Shown here piece by piece: positions 33,182 through 45,991 of a stretch of 64,000 bases of DNA. Position 1 is the stretch's first letter; each line of letters opens with the position of its first letter. The notes under the pieces are model-generated. The model saw only the letters and a list, made by a program, of their open reading frames with translations, was not told the origin of the DNA and did not search any database. The stretch is from Trichaptum fuscoviolaceum (Eukaryota > Basidiomycota > Agaricomycetes > Hymenochaetales > Trichaptaceae), in assembly GCA_910574455.1 (NCBI GenBank), contig CAJSYZ010000012.1, positions 1,047,317 through 1,111,316 on the forward strand. The letters are read 5' to 3'. Both the position numbers and the translations under genes were made by a program.

Positions 33182-34197
33182 AGTACGAGGTGGGTTGTAG
33201 AGTTGATGAGTTGAATTGAGTAAACAACGTTAACCGTCGTTTTATGCACATTTACACCTTGAACCTCTATCAGACATAGGAAGCCATGATTGGCTACCGG
33301 ATGATCGACGGATCGGCGGAGTGTAGCGGAAGCAAATAGACAATTAGCATGTGAGACACGCAGAGCAGCTGAATGGCAGCCGTCAGTTCGGATGTTTCAG
33401 ATGAAGGTATGTCATCCAGTTCTTCATCCCTAGCATCAAAGACCAGTACAGCTCGTCAGAGTATGGTGTACAGTTCTCCCTAATTTATCTTCCATAGAAT
33501 AAGCACGTAAATCGGATAAATCACAGAGCGAAACACAGGAACAGTCCTTGCGGTGGGTCCTTCGTGACGCAAATTTGTTATGAGTTCAACTGCCAGAGCT
33601 CTTTTCGCGGATATGCATTAAGCCATATGGTGTTTGGAGTAGTGGTATTTAATGGACATCGCTGACAGTGAGCGAGAGCTTATGAAGAAAGACAGCGGCA
33701 GAGGAATCAGGAGATGCGGTCCGCAAGCTATGAAATCGGTGTTGGCAAACATAGAGGATTAACCAATGACATTCATCGAGGAGAATATACCAGACTTCAG
33801 AATCAAGATAGATGGAGGCTTAAGCTCTCAGAGTGAATGACGAGCTAAATGTAGGACAAAATTGAAGGCAACTGCCATAAGAAAAATTTATCAGTAAAAT
33901 TAGGCCTGCTAGCATTACCGGCGGCAAAATGCGGTTGGTTAATTACCTAATACGTAGAAGTAGACCTAAGTAGTAAGTACTACTAATATTTACTACTTAT
34001 AGTAGCATACTACTACCGCGTGCAAATGAAGCTATTTTAGGTCAATATCCCTAACCTACATGCGCACGACGCGTTCGAGTCGCGTCGTTGGAGTGAAAGC
34101 TCCTATTTACTTGATTCTTGGTCTCATCTCTCGAATGTCCCCGGCACTCGAAGAGCGCGCATCTTGAGCTACTTTCTTATATTAGGTGCTTTATATC
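33182..34197. other. Spacer between the split gene and the myosin gene
   Basis: No coding frame was supported. A run of TAGTAGTA and its complement (about 33970-34016) can fold into an imperfect hairpin. The two genes are divergent, so both promoters should lie here, but no clear TATA box was seen. Confidence 0.5.
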
Positions 34198-37100
34198 ATG
34201 GCACCCGCGCCTCGCCCTTCACACAGCGCAGAGACGGCACGAGCAGCCGCCGCTCAAGCAGAGTTCAACGAGAAGAAATGGGTTTGGGTACCCGACGACA
34301 AAGAAGGATATCTTGCCGGATGGGTTGTTCGAGAGGAAGGTGATGCTGGAGAGGTGGTTATGGCGAGCGGAGGGGAGGTACGTATGAAACCACGACCTGT
34401 GGAAATGAAACGAGTGAATGTATGTTCATTTCGATCTGACATTGTGTTGTGTGCCAGATTCGACGCATTCCACTCTATGCTCTATCAAAGATGAATCCGC
34501 CGAAGTTCGATAGAGTGGACGACATTGCGGATCTAACTTTCTTAAACGAAGCGAGCGTGGTTCACAACTTACGCCTTCGTTACGGCTCAGGGGCTATATA
34601 CGTGAGTTATAATGCCAATGTTACAATGCGCATGGTTGCTGAGCTACTTTCATTAGACATACTCTGGACTATTCCTTGTCGCCATAAATCCTTATCAAAA
34701 CCTACCGTTGTACACAGATGCCATTGTCCAGCAATACCGGAACAAACGGCGGGATGAGAATCCTCCCCATATCTTCGCTGTAGCAGAACGTGCTTGGGTC
34801 AACATGGGCGAAGAACGCGAGAATCAAAGCATACTTATCACGTTGGTGCTTTTGCTGTATACTGTATTGCGGCTCTGACATTTGACTAGGGGTGAATCGG
34901 GTGCCGGAAAGACGGAGAATACAAAGAAAGTCATTCAATACCTGGCGGCTATTGCTACAGATGTACACTCGTCACATTCACGTTCGCCTTCCATCTTGTC
35001 CTCCAGCTCCTCCTTCAACTCGGGACTTCCTCGTTCGCAGTCCGTCAAACGCAAATCCGTCATCACATCCCCTTCGGCGCTCACAGCGAAAGGACGCTTA
35101 GGACTACTTGAGAGGCAGATTCTACAAGCCAATCCTGTTTTGGAGGCTTTCGGAAACGCACAAACGCAACGCAATAATAACTCTAGTCGATTCGGCAAGT
35201 TTGTTCGGATCAGCTTTGCTCCTGATGGAAGCATAGCAGGCGCGAACGTTGACTGGTACTTGCTTGAGAAGAGCAGAGTGGTTGTACGGAGTGAAGCAGA
35301 GAGAAGCTTCCATGTTTTCTATCAAATTATGGAGGCAGAAACAGAATTGAAAGGTATGTTATATTTGTTTTAGTTAAACACGAACTGACTATGATTAGAG
35401 AAACTATTGTTGGACGGTAGCATCGAAGATTACGAATACTTAAACAAGAGCAGACGTGAAGTTGATGGGGTTGATGACAGAGAAGAGTGGAGGGCGCTGA
35501 AGAACGCGCTCGATGTTGTAGGGTTGACAACATTGGAACAGTTCGACCTCTTCCGGATTGTTGCTGCTATTCTTCACATCGGGAATATCGCCATCACGTC
35601 CACGCGAGCAGATGATGCACTTATGCCGGATCCAGCTCAAGCCGAGCGTGTCTGTCATCTGCTCGGGATCCCTGTTGCAGAGTTCCAGAAGGCGGTTCTA
35701 CGACCTCGCGTCCTGGCTGGACGTGAGTGGGTGTCGCAAGCACGTACAAGGCAGCAGGCACTTGATGAGCTTTCTGCGCTTTGCAAGACACTTTACGAGA
35801 AGCTATTTGGGGCGCTCGTGGACCGCATCAACCGCGCGTTGGACCGACCATCGTCTCGATCTACATTCATCGGCGTACTGGATATTGCAGGATTCGAGAT
35901 ATTCGAAGTCAATGCGTATGAGCAATTACTGATCAACTTCACGAACGAGAAGCTGCAGCAATTCTTTAATCACCACATGTTCGTGCTAGAACAGGAGGAG
36001 TACTCTCGTGAAGGCATTGAATGGGATTACGTGAATTTTGGACTCGACCTACAACCTACCATCGATCTCATAGAATCCAGCGGCAATGCCATCGGGATCT
36101 TGAGTTGTTTGGACGAAGAATGCATCATGCCAAAGGCGACGGATACAACATTCACACATAAGCTCCATCAGCTTTGGGCTGGTCCAGTACACACCGGAGA
36201 ACAAACCCATCCAGGGAGAAGCAAGTACACACCAGCACGCTTTGATCAAGGGTTTATTGTGCAACATTATGCTGGAAGTGTTGAGTACCGAACTGAGGGC
36301 TGGTTGGAGAAGAACAAAGATCCCTTGAACGATAACTTGACGCGCCTCTTTGCAGCGTCTACCGAACCTTATGTGTCAGGTCTCTTTGCAGATTTCAGAG
36401 ATTCCTCCTCAAACAGCTCGCTTAACGTTACCGGCTTGAATGGGACGATGGGGAAGAAGCGTACTGTGAGGAAAGGCGCTTTCCGTACCGTCGGACAGAG
36501 ACATAAGGAGCAATTGGCTTCTTTGATGGGCCAACTACAAGCTACGCAACCTCACTTCGTCCGTTGCATCGTGCCCAATGGGAATAAGAAAGCTGGCCGC
36601 GTAGATGTTCCATTGGTACTAGATCAGCTACGTTGCAATGGTGTACTGGAAGGAATTCGTATCGCGCGTCTGGGTTATCCGAACAGAATTCCCTTTGTTG
36701 AGTTCCGGCAAAGGTATGAGGTCCTAACGCCTGGCATCATTCCCCGGGGATACATGGATGGCCGGAAGGCCTGCTTGCGCATGGTAGATGCGCTTGAGCT
36801 GGATAAGACGACGTTCCGTATTGGTACATCAAAGATATTCTTCAAGGCCGGGATTCTCGCGGAGTTGGAGGAACGTCGAGATGCTTTGTTATTTGATGTG
36901 TTCTCGAGGTTACAGGCGGCTGCTAGGATGTGGACAGCTAGGAGACATATGAAGAAAGTTCTTAATCGCGCAATGGCTGTGCGCACTATTCAACGTAATG
37001 CCCGGGTGTATGGAGACCTGCGAGAATGGCCGTGGTGGCAACTCTATACCAAGGTTCGTGATTCCAAAGTGATGGTCGCGTACAAAACTAAACTGCGATA

Positions 37101-40100
37101 TACCTAGGTTCGCCCTCTGTTAACAGCAACGCGAAATGACGAGGAGCTCAGAAGGAAGGAAGCCGAACTTGTCTTGATTAAGGAGCGTGCTGAGCGGGAT
37201 GCTAAGGAAAAAGAGGCACTTGAGAGTCTCAAGATGAGTCTTGAAGCGGAGAAACTTAAGGTCGAGAGTGAGCTTGAAGCCGAGCGAGCACTTCTTATAG
37301 ACAAGGATGCCTTATTGGAACGGACGAAGAAGCATGAGATCGAACTCGAGGAGGATGTGGCAGCACTCCAGGCTGATCTAGATACCCTCGATTCTCAGCT
37401 CGACAGAGCCTTGGCTAATCACAAAGCTACTGAGGAAAAATACGAGGCACTGCGAGAGGCGTTCGATGAGGCTGCAAACCACCTTGTTCGTTTCGAGACT
37501 GAGCAGAAAGAATGGTCCATGAAAGAGCAGGAACTCGAGCAAAGCCTCATGATCGCTGAAGAGAAGCTTGAGATGTTGACCAAGGAACGTGACGAGCTTC
37601 GAAACGCTTCAGAGGAAACCCGGAGACTTCTCAGTGAGCGTGAGGAAGACCTTTCACGAGCACGAGACCGTATGGATTCAGCCGTCTCCGATTTGGAGGC
37701 ACGTCTTGCTTTAGAAATCAGGAATCGGTGAGTTTGTCTTTACATAGACGCACGTTAAGTATACCCATAATCTCTTTAGTGACATAGGAAAGGAACGCGC
37801 TGATGGGCTTGAACAAGAGGCGAGACAGGCACAGGAGCAGTTGACGGAGATGGCTCGTACGGCGACTGAATACTCTTCCCTTATAAAGAGGAAGGAAGCC
37901 GAAATAGCTCGTATCTCTGCAGACCTGGAGGCGCTTTCCGATGAACGGGACCTTGCGCTAAAACACATTACTCAACTTCAGGGCGACATCGGTACACTCA
38001 ACGCTCAGCTCGATGCACAGAAAGCCGATAGTCAACGCAGCTCTCAATCACAAGCTCGACTCCAGAAAGAATTGGATGAACTCCGTGCACTTATGCAGGC
38101 TAAGACATCGGAAGAGACTCGCCGTAAAGAGGTAGAGAAGAGTAGGGAGAAGGAGCTTCTCGACCTCAGATCTCAGCTATCACGGCTTGAAAGTGATTTA
38201 TCTAATTCTCGACAAACGGCCATTGAGACCCAGAATCGCTTGAAGGCGGATCTGGAGACAGCCTTGCGGGAGAATGTCTTACTTCAGCGTGACTATCAGG
38301 ACCTTGTGGAGAATGAACAGATGAACCAATCCCGCCGTAAACAAGTTGAAACAGCTCTTGCGGATGCGGATAAGGCGAAACGATCACTTGAATCGGAGTT
38401 ACAGGCAGCAAAAACTCGTCAGATCGATGCCGAAAGTCGATATGCCGAAACAAGTAAAGCGAAGGAGGTAAAGTCTTCTGTCCTAGTTTTCAAGAGTATT
38501 GTTATACTGATAATGTCTTTGTCTTAAAAGATGTTGGAACGACATGTGTCCAGCGCTCAGGCCAAGATCGATGATTACGAGGAGGCCGTCATTCAGCTTG
38601 AACGCGAGAAAAGTAACTGGGTTCGCCAGATGGAACAGACACGTCAGCAACTCGAAGACGAAAAGACTAAACGACAACAACTCGAGAAACATGCTCAAAC
38701 CCAGAAGTCGGAAATTATCAAGCTCAAGGACCGCAATATCAAACTCGACCGTGAACTGAACAAGGCGCTTGACAATCTCAAAGCTCGTGAATGGGAAGTA
38801 AAGCAACTTGAATCAAGACAGGACAAAACCATCGTTGAACACGTGCATGTACTAGAGGAAGCGAAGCGAGTTACAGATCGTCAACTAGCAGAAGCTCAAG
38901 TCGAACTGCAGAAGAATGCAACCTATATTCGCTCTCTAGAGAAAGCCAAAGCGAAACTCGCGAGCGAGGCGGAAGATTTGTCGCGAGAAGCCGAGTTGGA
39001 AACACGTGCTCGCGATAAAGACATTAGGGCATTTGAGGATAAGGCGAATCGTGCTCTTGCCGAGGCATTGGAAGCAAGACACGAGAAGGACGTCGCGGAG
39101 TTGCAAGCAAAACGAAGTCAGGCAGAGCTCCAGAATATGCGAGATCAGGTAGACCACCTAGAGCAGCAGCTTTCAGCAGCCCAGAAGTCGAAGAACACAC
39201 TTGAAGCTGAGCTGACTACGCTTGCAGACGAGATCCAAACGCCCAATTCGATGGCTAAGGTTCGAAGAGAATACGAGTCTCGCATAGCTCGCCTTCAGAA
39301 TGAGCTCGAGGAATCGGAATCGTCTCTGACCGCCGCGAATCGCATCAAAGATATCGTAGAACGCCAGCATGCTGAGATCAGGAAACTAATAATGTCCAAC
39401 GGCCCTCAAGATGATAATTTCCGTTCACGGCTTCTACATGAGCTGCAGCAAACAGAAAAGGGGCTATATAAGGAGTTATCTTCTCGCTCACAGAAATACC
39501 GTGACAATAACGCCTTTGAAGTCATGAGCACACCTACGAAGTCGTCGAATAAACCAGTTAATGGTGCTCTACGGAACGCGAAGGACCTTCCAGAAGCACC
39601 GCGTACCCCAGATCGCCAAGTAGATCGCCTTAAACAGCAAGTGCAAGTACTAGAGCTTCAAATGGCTACTGGAGAGCGTGTGCGGCGGCACCTGGAAGCT
39701 TCTCTGCGTGAGATGACAGCCGATCTTGAAACCATCGACGGATCAAACAAACAGGCCTTACAGAGCTACAAGAGCCGCATAGTAAAGGAGAACACTCGTC
39801 TCAAAGAGCTTCTGGATGAGGAAGCCCAGGCGCGTCGGGCGAAGGACGCAGCTCACATAGATGGTCTGCAGAGCATGTGGTCTAAATTCCAAAATACTAT
39901 CTCAGATGAGCAAGAAAGCTACACACGCCTGGAAGAATCGAGAAAGGCCTTGGTGAGTCTCTAGTCTGGTCTACCGTACTGTTTCTGAATTCTTGCACAT
40001 AAGCTTGTCCAACAGCGCAACACACAGTCCGAGCTCGAAAACGAGCGGCGACAAACGCAAGAGCTCACGAAGGCAAAGGCCAAGTTGCAAGCTGAACTGG

Positions 40101-41959
40101 CTAACCTTCAGGATAAATTGGAACGAGAGAAGCTAGCAAGACATGAGGAAACAGGTAACCTACAGTGATTCTTATCTTGTACATGACTTAACTCATTTCT
40201 CTATCAGATGCGAAGAAGAAAATTCTTGCAGAGCTACAGGACCTCAAAGTCGCGTCAACGACGTCAATGGCCAAGCATTCTGAACTACAGGAAGCCGTAA
40301 AGGCCTATCGCTCGAAAGCTGAGAGCTACTTGAGTCGCTTGGAGCAAGCTGACATCGAAAGGGCTAAAGCTGCCAATGGGGAGGCTTTCGGTGCGTGCTT
40401 GTTGAGCAACATCGTTAGATAACCATTTACACTCTTTTATAGTTCGTAAAGCCTTGGATGACCTTGAGAAGGCACATGCTCAGGCTGTCAAGGAGCGGAG
40501 GTCTGCGGAAGAACGTGCGTCTAAGGCAGAGCAGAATTTACGGGAGTTGTATGCGAAGCTTGAGCATGGCGACCGTCAATCCTCCGACCTCGAAACCGTA
40601 CGTCAGCGTCTGGAAGAAGAACTTCAGGAAGAACGTGATCGGCATACTGCTGACCTAGCTGAGCGAGACTTCGCCATGAATCAAACTCAGATAACGTATC
40701 AAAGTGAGCTCCTTTTTGCATCGGAGAAGAGCTGGATCATGACCTTGCATAACAGCGAAACTGGCAGAGCTAAGTGATGGTAAGCTTCCTCTGTTTCATT
40801 GGCTGCTTTTGCTAACCAATTCTTCAGAACTACAATCTCAACGTGACAGTATGAGTCGTCTACGCGAGGAGAATCGCAAACTTCGCAGCGATTACGACGA
40901 CCTCCAATTGCAGTACGATGATGAGGTATACAGCGCAGGTGCATGGAAGAATGACAAGGAGCGACTCGAGACCAAGATTGCAGACCTGACGAACGCATAC
41001 GAATCCTCTACTGCTGCACGAGCGGAGCAACAGTCACAGATTGTAGCACTTCACTCCCAGGTCCGAGAGCTCAGGAGCGTGTTAGAAGATGCTGAAGCAG
41101 AGCGTGTGATGCTCCAGAAAGCTCGACGAGCTTTGCAATCACAACTTGATAGCATCAGACTAGATAACATCGACCCAGACAAGATGTCTGCGGAATCTAA
41201 GCTTCAGGATCTCCAACTGAAGAAACAGGATCTGGAACGCGCGCTGGATGAACACCAGGACCGTGTGATGATGGCCGAGGAACGCATGCGGAAAGCTGAG
41301 ATTCACGCTCAGGAATGTCAGGTTGAGCTGGGAGAGATCAGGGTAGAAAACTCTGAGCTTGACAAGAAAAACGTGAGCGCTGTTCGTTGTCTTATTCGGT
41401 ATTAATATTGAACTGCTCGTTTCTCATAGGCCAATCTGGAGAAGATGGTTAAGGAGCTTAATGTCCGAATTATGGACCTTGAAACTAAAGCGTATGCGAA
41501 TGCTTCAAGGCTGAAAGGGGAAGTCTTGCGCGCCCAGCGCACAGGCGACAAACCTGGCTCAGGGTCACGGACGCCCCTTCCAGAGAACGAAAGAACCCGG
41601 TCTCGCCTGGAAGAGGAGGTTAAGTCCTATGAAGCAAAGATCGCAAGCATGCGAGAAGCCATGGCGGAATTGGTAACTGGGTTTCGAATTTTCCGATCAT
41701 AGTCGCTGATGGGATCCTTTGTAGTCAACCAAGGAAGGCAATCTCCAGATTGCGAAACGCAAAGCCGAACGCGAAGCTGGGGACTATAAACAGAGAGTTC
41801 TCAGGTAAAGAAGTGTGTTATTGCTTCCGAACGTAATTGATTCTGATTGATTATTAACGTAGCCTCGAACGCGAGGTCGAGCGCCTTCGAAGCCGTCTAG
41901 AGCGCCCACAAACGGTTATGCAGTCACCAGCTGGCTCTCCTCGGAAGTTCGCCTCATGA
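34198..41959 (+). CDS. Class II myosin heavy chain
   Basis: Sixteen exons: 34198-34377, 34458-34601, 34657-34841, 34890-35353, 35399-37053, 37108-37727, 37780-38467, 38531-39952, 40016-40154, 40208-40390, 40443-40703, 40756-40779, 40828-41372, 41430-41672, 41725-41804 and 41863-41959. They give about 2309 aa in one frame. Order: SH3-like N-terminus ([19 protein letters not shown]); motor about 80-800 with P-loop GESGAGKT (171-178), switch [11 protein letters not shown] (265-274) and switch II DIAGFE (about 486); IQ region about 820-870; then some 1400 residues of heptad coiled coil to the end. This is the conventional two-headed myosin that drives the contractile ring and septation in fungi. 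Odd points are a Ser-rich loop 1 of about 48 residues (192-239) and a 24-nt micro-exon (40756-40779). Each splice was fixed by frame and motif continuity; a few in the tail could be off by a codon. Confidence 0.92.
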
Positions 41960-42259
41960 CGGTCGTTACTGGCGCGGCGCATTGTATGATTCGTAAATGT
42001 TTATCAGTCCACAAAGCCACGGACCCTTCACGATGCACTTCTATCATTAACTTCAGCAATCTTTCCTCCATCATATCCATCTTTTCTCCTAGTGTGCTGA
42101 AAGTATAACATACATCTCTGAACTGTATGTATGTATGTAACGATTTAATGTATCCAATAACTCTTTCTTTCTTTATTTTATTCATCTTTTTGCTTTATGC
42201 TTATGTAATTTTCCAAACACGGACAATCTTGAAAAGCAGGGGAACTATAGTAACTACTA

Positions 42260-42889
42260 CAGTGGGGAAAGGCCACATCCAGCAATTCCGATGCCCACTT
42301 AAAAACATTTCTTCTCCTGACACAAATTTTAACCAATGACCCTGAAACCATGTAAATAGCTTCTAATGCATTGTATCTTCAATTCTTATTGACTAGATTT
42401 TCTTAAAATGTATTCCGAAAAAAATGACACCTCAGAATTTGAAACATGCTGCTAAATTTGGTGTTTACCGCCTTTTATAGCTTTCCCACGGGCTCGGAAT
42501 ACTCGGAATTGACTCTGTTCACCAATCTGGTGGTTTCTCACCAACTTTTTGGAAATTTGACCTACTTTTCCCCGGGCTTGAACCCCATCAGGAAATGTCC
42601 GAGACCAATAGCTTGATACCCCCAAGAGGAAAGCCTTGATGGTAAGATTTTTGCAAATGCTCGGAAATGCTTCAGAACAGTATTTCAAAGCATTCCAATT
42701 CAATCCGAGCTCAATCCGGGAGATTTTAAGTTTTTGTCTCCGAAAAAAATTGAAACAAAAGTCCGGAAATTTTTTTATTGCATAAATAAGCGTTTCTCCC
42801 TTGGTTTCATAGCAGAACTTTTAAAATCGGAGTTTTACGCTTAAAATTGCGGCCTGCTCGGAATTGCGGAAATCGGCCTTTCCCCACTG
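42260..42889. mobile_element. MITE with TA target duplication, 630 bp
   Basis: CAGTGGGGAAAGGCC at 42260-42274 is inverted at 42875-42889, and TA flanks both sides. Similarity between the arms continues further inwards with gaps (CAATTCCGA). It has no coding capacity. TA target and CAGT ends fit a non-autonomous Tc1-mariner/pogo-like element. Its ends differ from the pogo copy at 8.3 kb. Confidence 0.75.
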
Positions 42890-42891
42890 TA

Positions 42892-45800
42892 GTAGTAGTA
42901 GAAATCGGTTCACACAGTTTCTGCAAACCTCTTCAAGTTCAGGCTTCAACTATCAACTCGTCCTGGGTCTACTCCCTGGAGCTGAACGTTACTCGTTAGA
43001 TTACTTTCTTCTTGGAACACTGCTCACTCCGATATCTGAAAGATATGATCCATGTTCTCGGATCTGTCGCTTCAGTTACAACCTTCCGAACACACTCTGT
43101 GGGAGGCTTGATGCGAGCAATTGAACAAAGTCTTTTTCTCGTCGTAACATCTTATCTGCCGTAAAGATGACATCCATGTTTTTGCGGTGTTATGGGGGTT
43201 GTTGGAGAGATCAGTTGTTCCCTTCCCTAATGTTCCTGACTCGGAAGGCTGATATGTTGTGACAGGTCTCCTTGATTTCGTTGTCATGTCCATGGATGCT
43301 TTGCTACTCTTCGCACAGTTTGATGTAAGCATCAAAAATTGTATGGTCACCCTTCTATGAAAAGCACTCTGACTTGTCTGGCAGCCTCACTCGCTCACCT
43401 TCGCGGGACCGTGCGGACCATCTGGGGCAGTGCGTCTGGCAATACGTGCCGCAACTGCGTGCCACTGATGGTTCTGGTGACTTGAAAGAGATTTCTTGGA
43501 GATTTAATCTGTCAAAAACATCTGGATCTGATGGATTCGATCACAACTCGGCTTGACTGCGGAGCAGGACGACATTAGTCAAGAACATACGGTGCTTTGG
43601 CTGTGCGACATCGAAATGATGGCAAATGCGCATCCACTACACTGCTTTAATGGCGCAGCCGTCTGGCTGTTCATGTTTTCCTACTGGTGCACAGCAATGC
43701 ATGAGGGCCTGCTGCGAAACCAGCAAACAACAACCTAATTAGACTTTACTTCTAAATCAATAACTCTCGATCGACCGCAGCGCTTCGATGCTCCTCGCAA
43801 TTGATCTTCTACTTTTACGAAACCCTTCTGCTTTCTTCTAGGTCATCCCTGATGAGTTTTATCTGGTCCAGGACTGGGCGCATCTGTTGTACCCCGACTC
43901 TTAGACCGAAACTTGATGATTTTCTCCGGACACTTCCGCCGGAGAACACGATCACACCTCACTCCGCAGATCGGGTATACAGTGAAGGCCGACATAATGA
44001 CCGGAGATATAAGTACCTTGATATACTAGGTAATTTTAGACACGCTGTCCTTGAAGTTGTGAGCAAATCATCCCATCCAATTCTGACAACTAGCTGACAC
44101 TTCTCTGTGTAAATCATGTGCAGGATCAAATGACTTGCGGATGAAGCTCTCCATATAGTGGTGTCCTTGCAACGCTACGTACGTACCAGAGTGGTATGTT
44201 GCACCATGACACGGGTTTTGGTCATATTGGAAATCTAGGACATTTATGCTGATGGTAGCCCAGGTCCGGTCTTTTCGCTATGTATCATTATCGGGCGGCG
44301 ACCTAAAAGCAGAATATATCCATTTGGTATCAAACACCTCGAAGTAGCTCGCCTCACTTTTGGACATGCCATGCATGTATTTGCGACCAGGCCATTTCGG
44401 CGTCGCAGCGATGTTAGCACATCTTTGAGGTCCTCGGACCACCCTGGCACCAACCAGCCGTGTTCGCCCTGTATCTGTCAGTGTCGTTGTCGGCGAAACC
44501 TCCAGTGGTCCGTCCAAACGCCACGAAGAGACAGTTTCCTCGTCTGCGCTTGTGAGGCTACTCTTATCGAGCAAGGTACTATGCACTCGTATGACACGAC
44601 CAGCCGTCCATCGCCGCCACACAGCGCTGAAAGAGGAGCATCCTCTGAAGTTCTATGCTGCCTTTCTAGTCGCCCTGAAGATCATTCGCTTGAGGCTAAA
44701 CCCAAGCGGTTCTTACATAAAGACGTCATTCCCTCGATCGCCGTCAGTATTCTGTTTCTTCCATAACTTTATCGTACGGTGACAAGCCCCTGTCGCCGAC
44801 CGCCCCTTACAGGAGAGCAAAGCAACAGGGAGGTGAAGAAGTTCCTTCGAAATGCCGCGGATGATATTGTTATAACTCGCACGACAGTGTGAAAGTCGAT
44901 TCTGGAATGGCTAGGGCAAACGTGATCCCAGTTTACGTGCGAAGTGCAGTGGTGCGTCAGATATCCGTAAAATCCGACGTTTCTACGACTTTTAAGTTAG
45001 TATCTTGCATCTTACGATAGAATTGCCGCCTTCAACGCATTGTGCGAATAATTACGGTGTTCAGGTTCAATCAAGTCACTGCGATACTGTAGTAGTAATT
45101 TCCATTTATATGAGCGCTGAGGCGTATTTCCAAGCTTCTTGCGATCCTTCGGACCTGTTTGACGCTCTACTAGGGACTAGGGAGTCAAAGTGAAGGCGTT
45201 TTACTAAGCCGAGTTCGAAACGGTATCGGTACCCTCACAACGAATTCATGTTCAATAGTGATATTGTGCGGTACTACGGAGGTATGCTGGTCAATTCTAG
45301 CCCGAAATGATGGGAACAAATCATGTCTTCTTTCTCACTGTGCACATGAGTTTCTGGGAGAAACAGAAGGCTTCGTGATATTCCTGAAGAAGGTGCCAAT
45401 CACTATCAGGGTCCATCTATCGTGGTTATACATCTCTATTTACCGCTCGTCGTTCGTTACGTGAGGTGGGAAGAAGTTCGTGCTTCTATGATCGAAAAAA
45501 GAAGGCGAGATGTATGTATGAGGAATTTTTAGTTTTGACAGGGCGATACGAATAGGGTAGACCGGAAACGTGTTTTGTGATTTGCGTCTAGCTTCTGAAG
45601 ACGCAAATTCTTCGCGGACGGTGAGGAAGCACAAACTGACTCAAACCAGCTCAGCCAGCTGAAGCCGTCAAAGAGGATTGGGATTCAGTGAGAGCACACT
45701 TGCTTTGTCGTGAGGAGAGATGCCTGACGACGACTTGGGGTGAGACGGGCCATTAGTTTGTGATGTGTTTGAAACGACAGAAGAATACCCATTTATCGGA

Positions 45801-45991
45801 GACTGGATCTAAGATCTGAGTAAGGTTTACCAAAAAATCAATATTTAACCACATTTTCACTGATCCGTGGTTGCATTGCCACGCGCTTCAGAATCAGGAG
45901 CAGGGACAACCTATAAATCATCCACACGAATCTCCACTTCTTATTTCTTCTTTTAATCGCCCCCCCTACGCTCTTTACCTTTAGCTAGAAC
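42892..45991. other. No supported gene
   Basis: About 3.1 kb with short frames on both strands and no domain, repeat family or splice chain I can defend. The region just before 45992 is C-rich (CCCCCCTACGCTCTTTACC), as often seen before fungal transcription starts, and belongs to the Zn2Cys6 gene promoter. Confidence 0.4.

Noticed and set aside
35440..41705. Short antisense frames across the myosin gene
   Set aside because: They are shadows of long coiled-coil exons with biased codon use.
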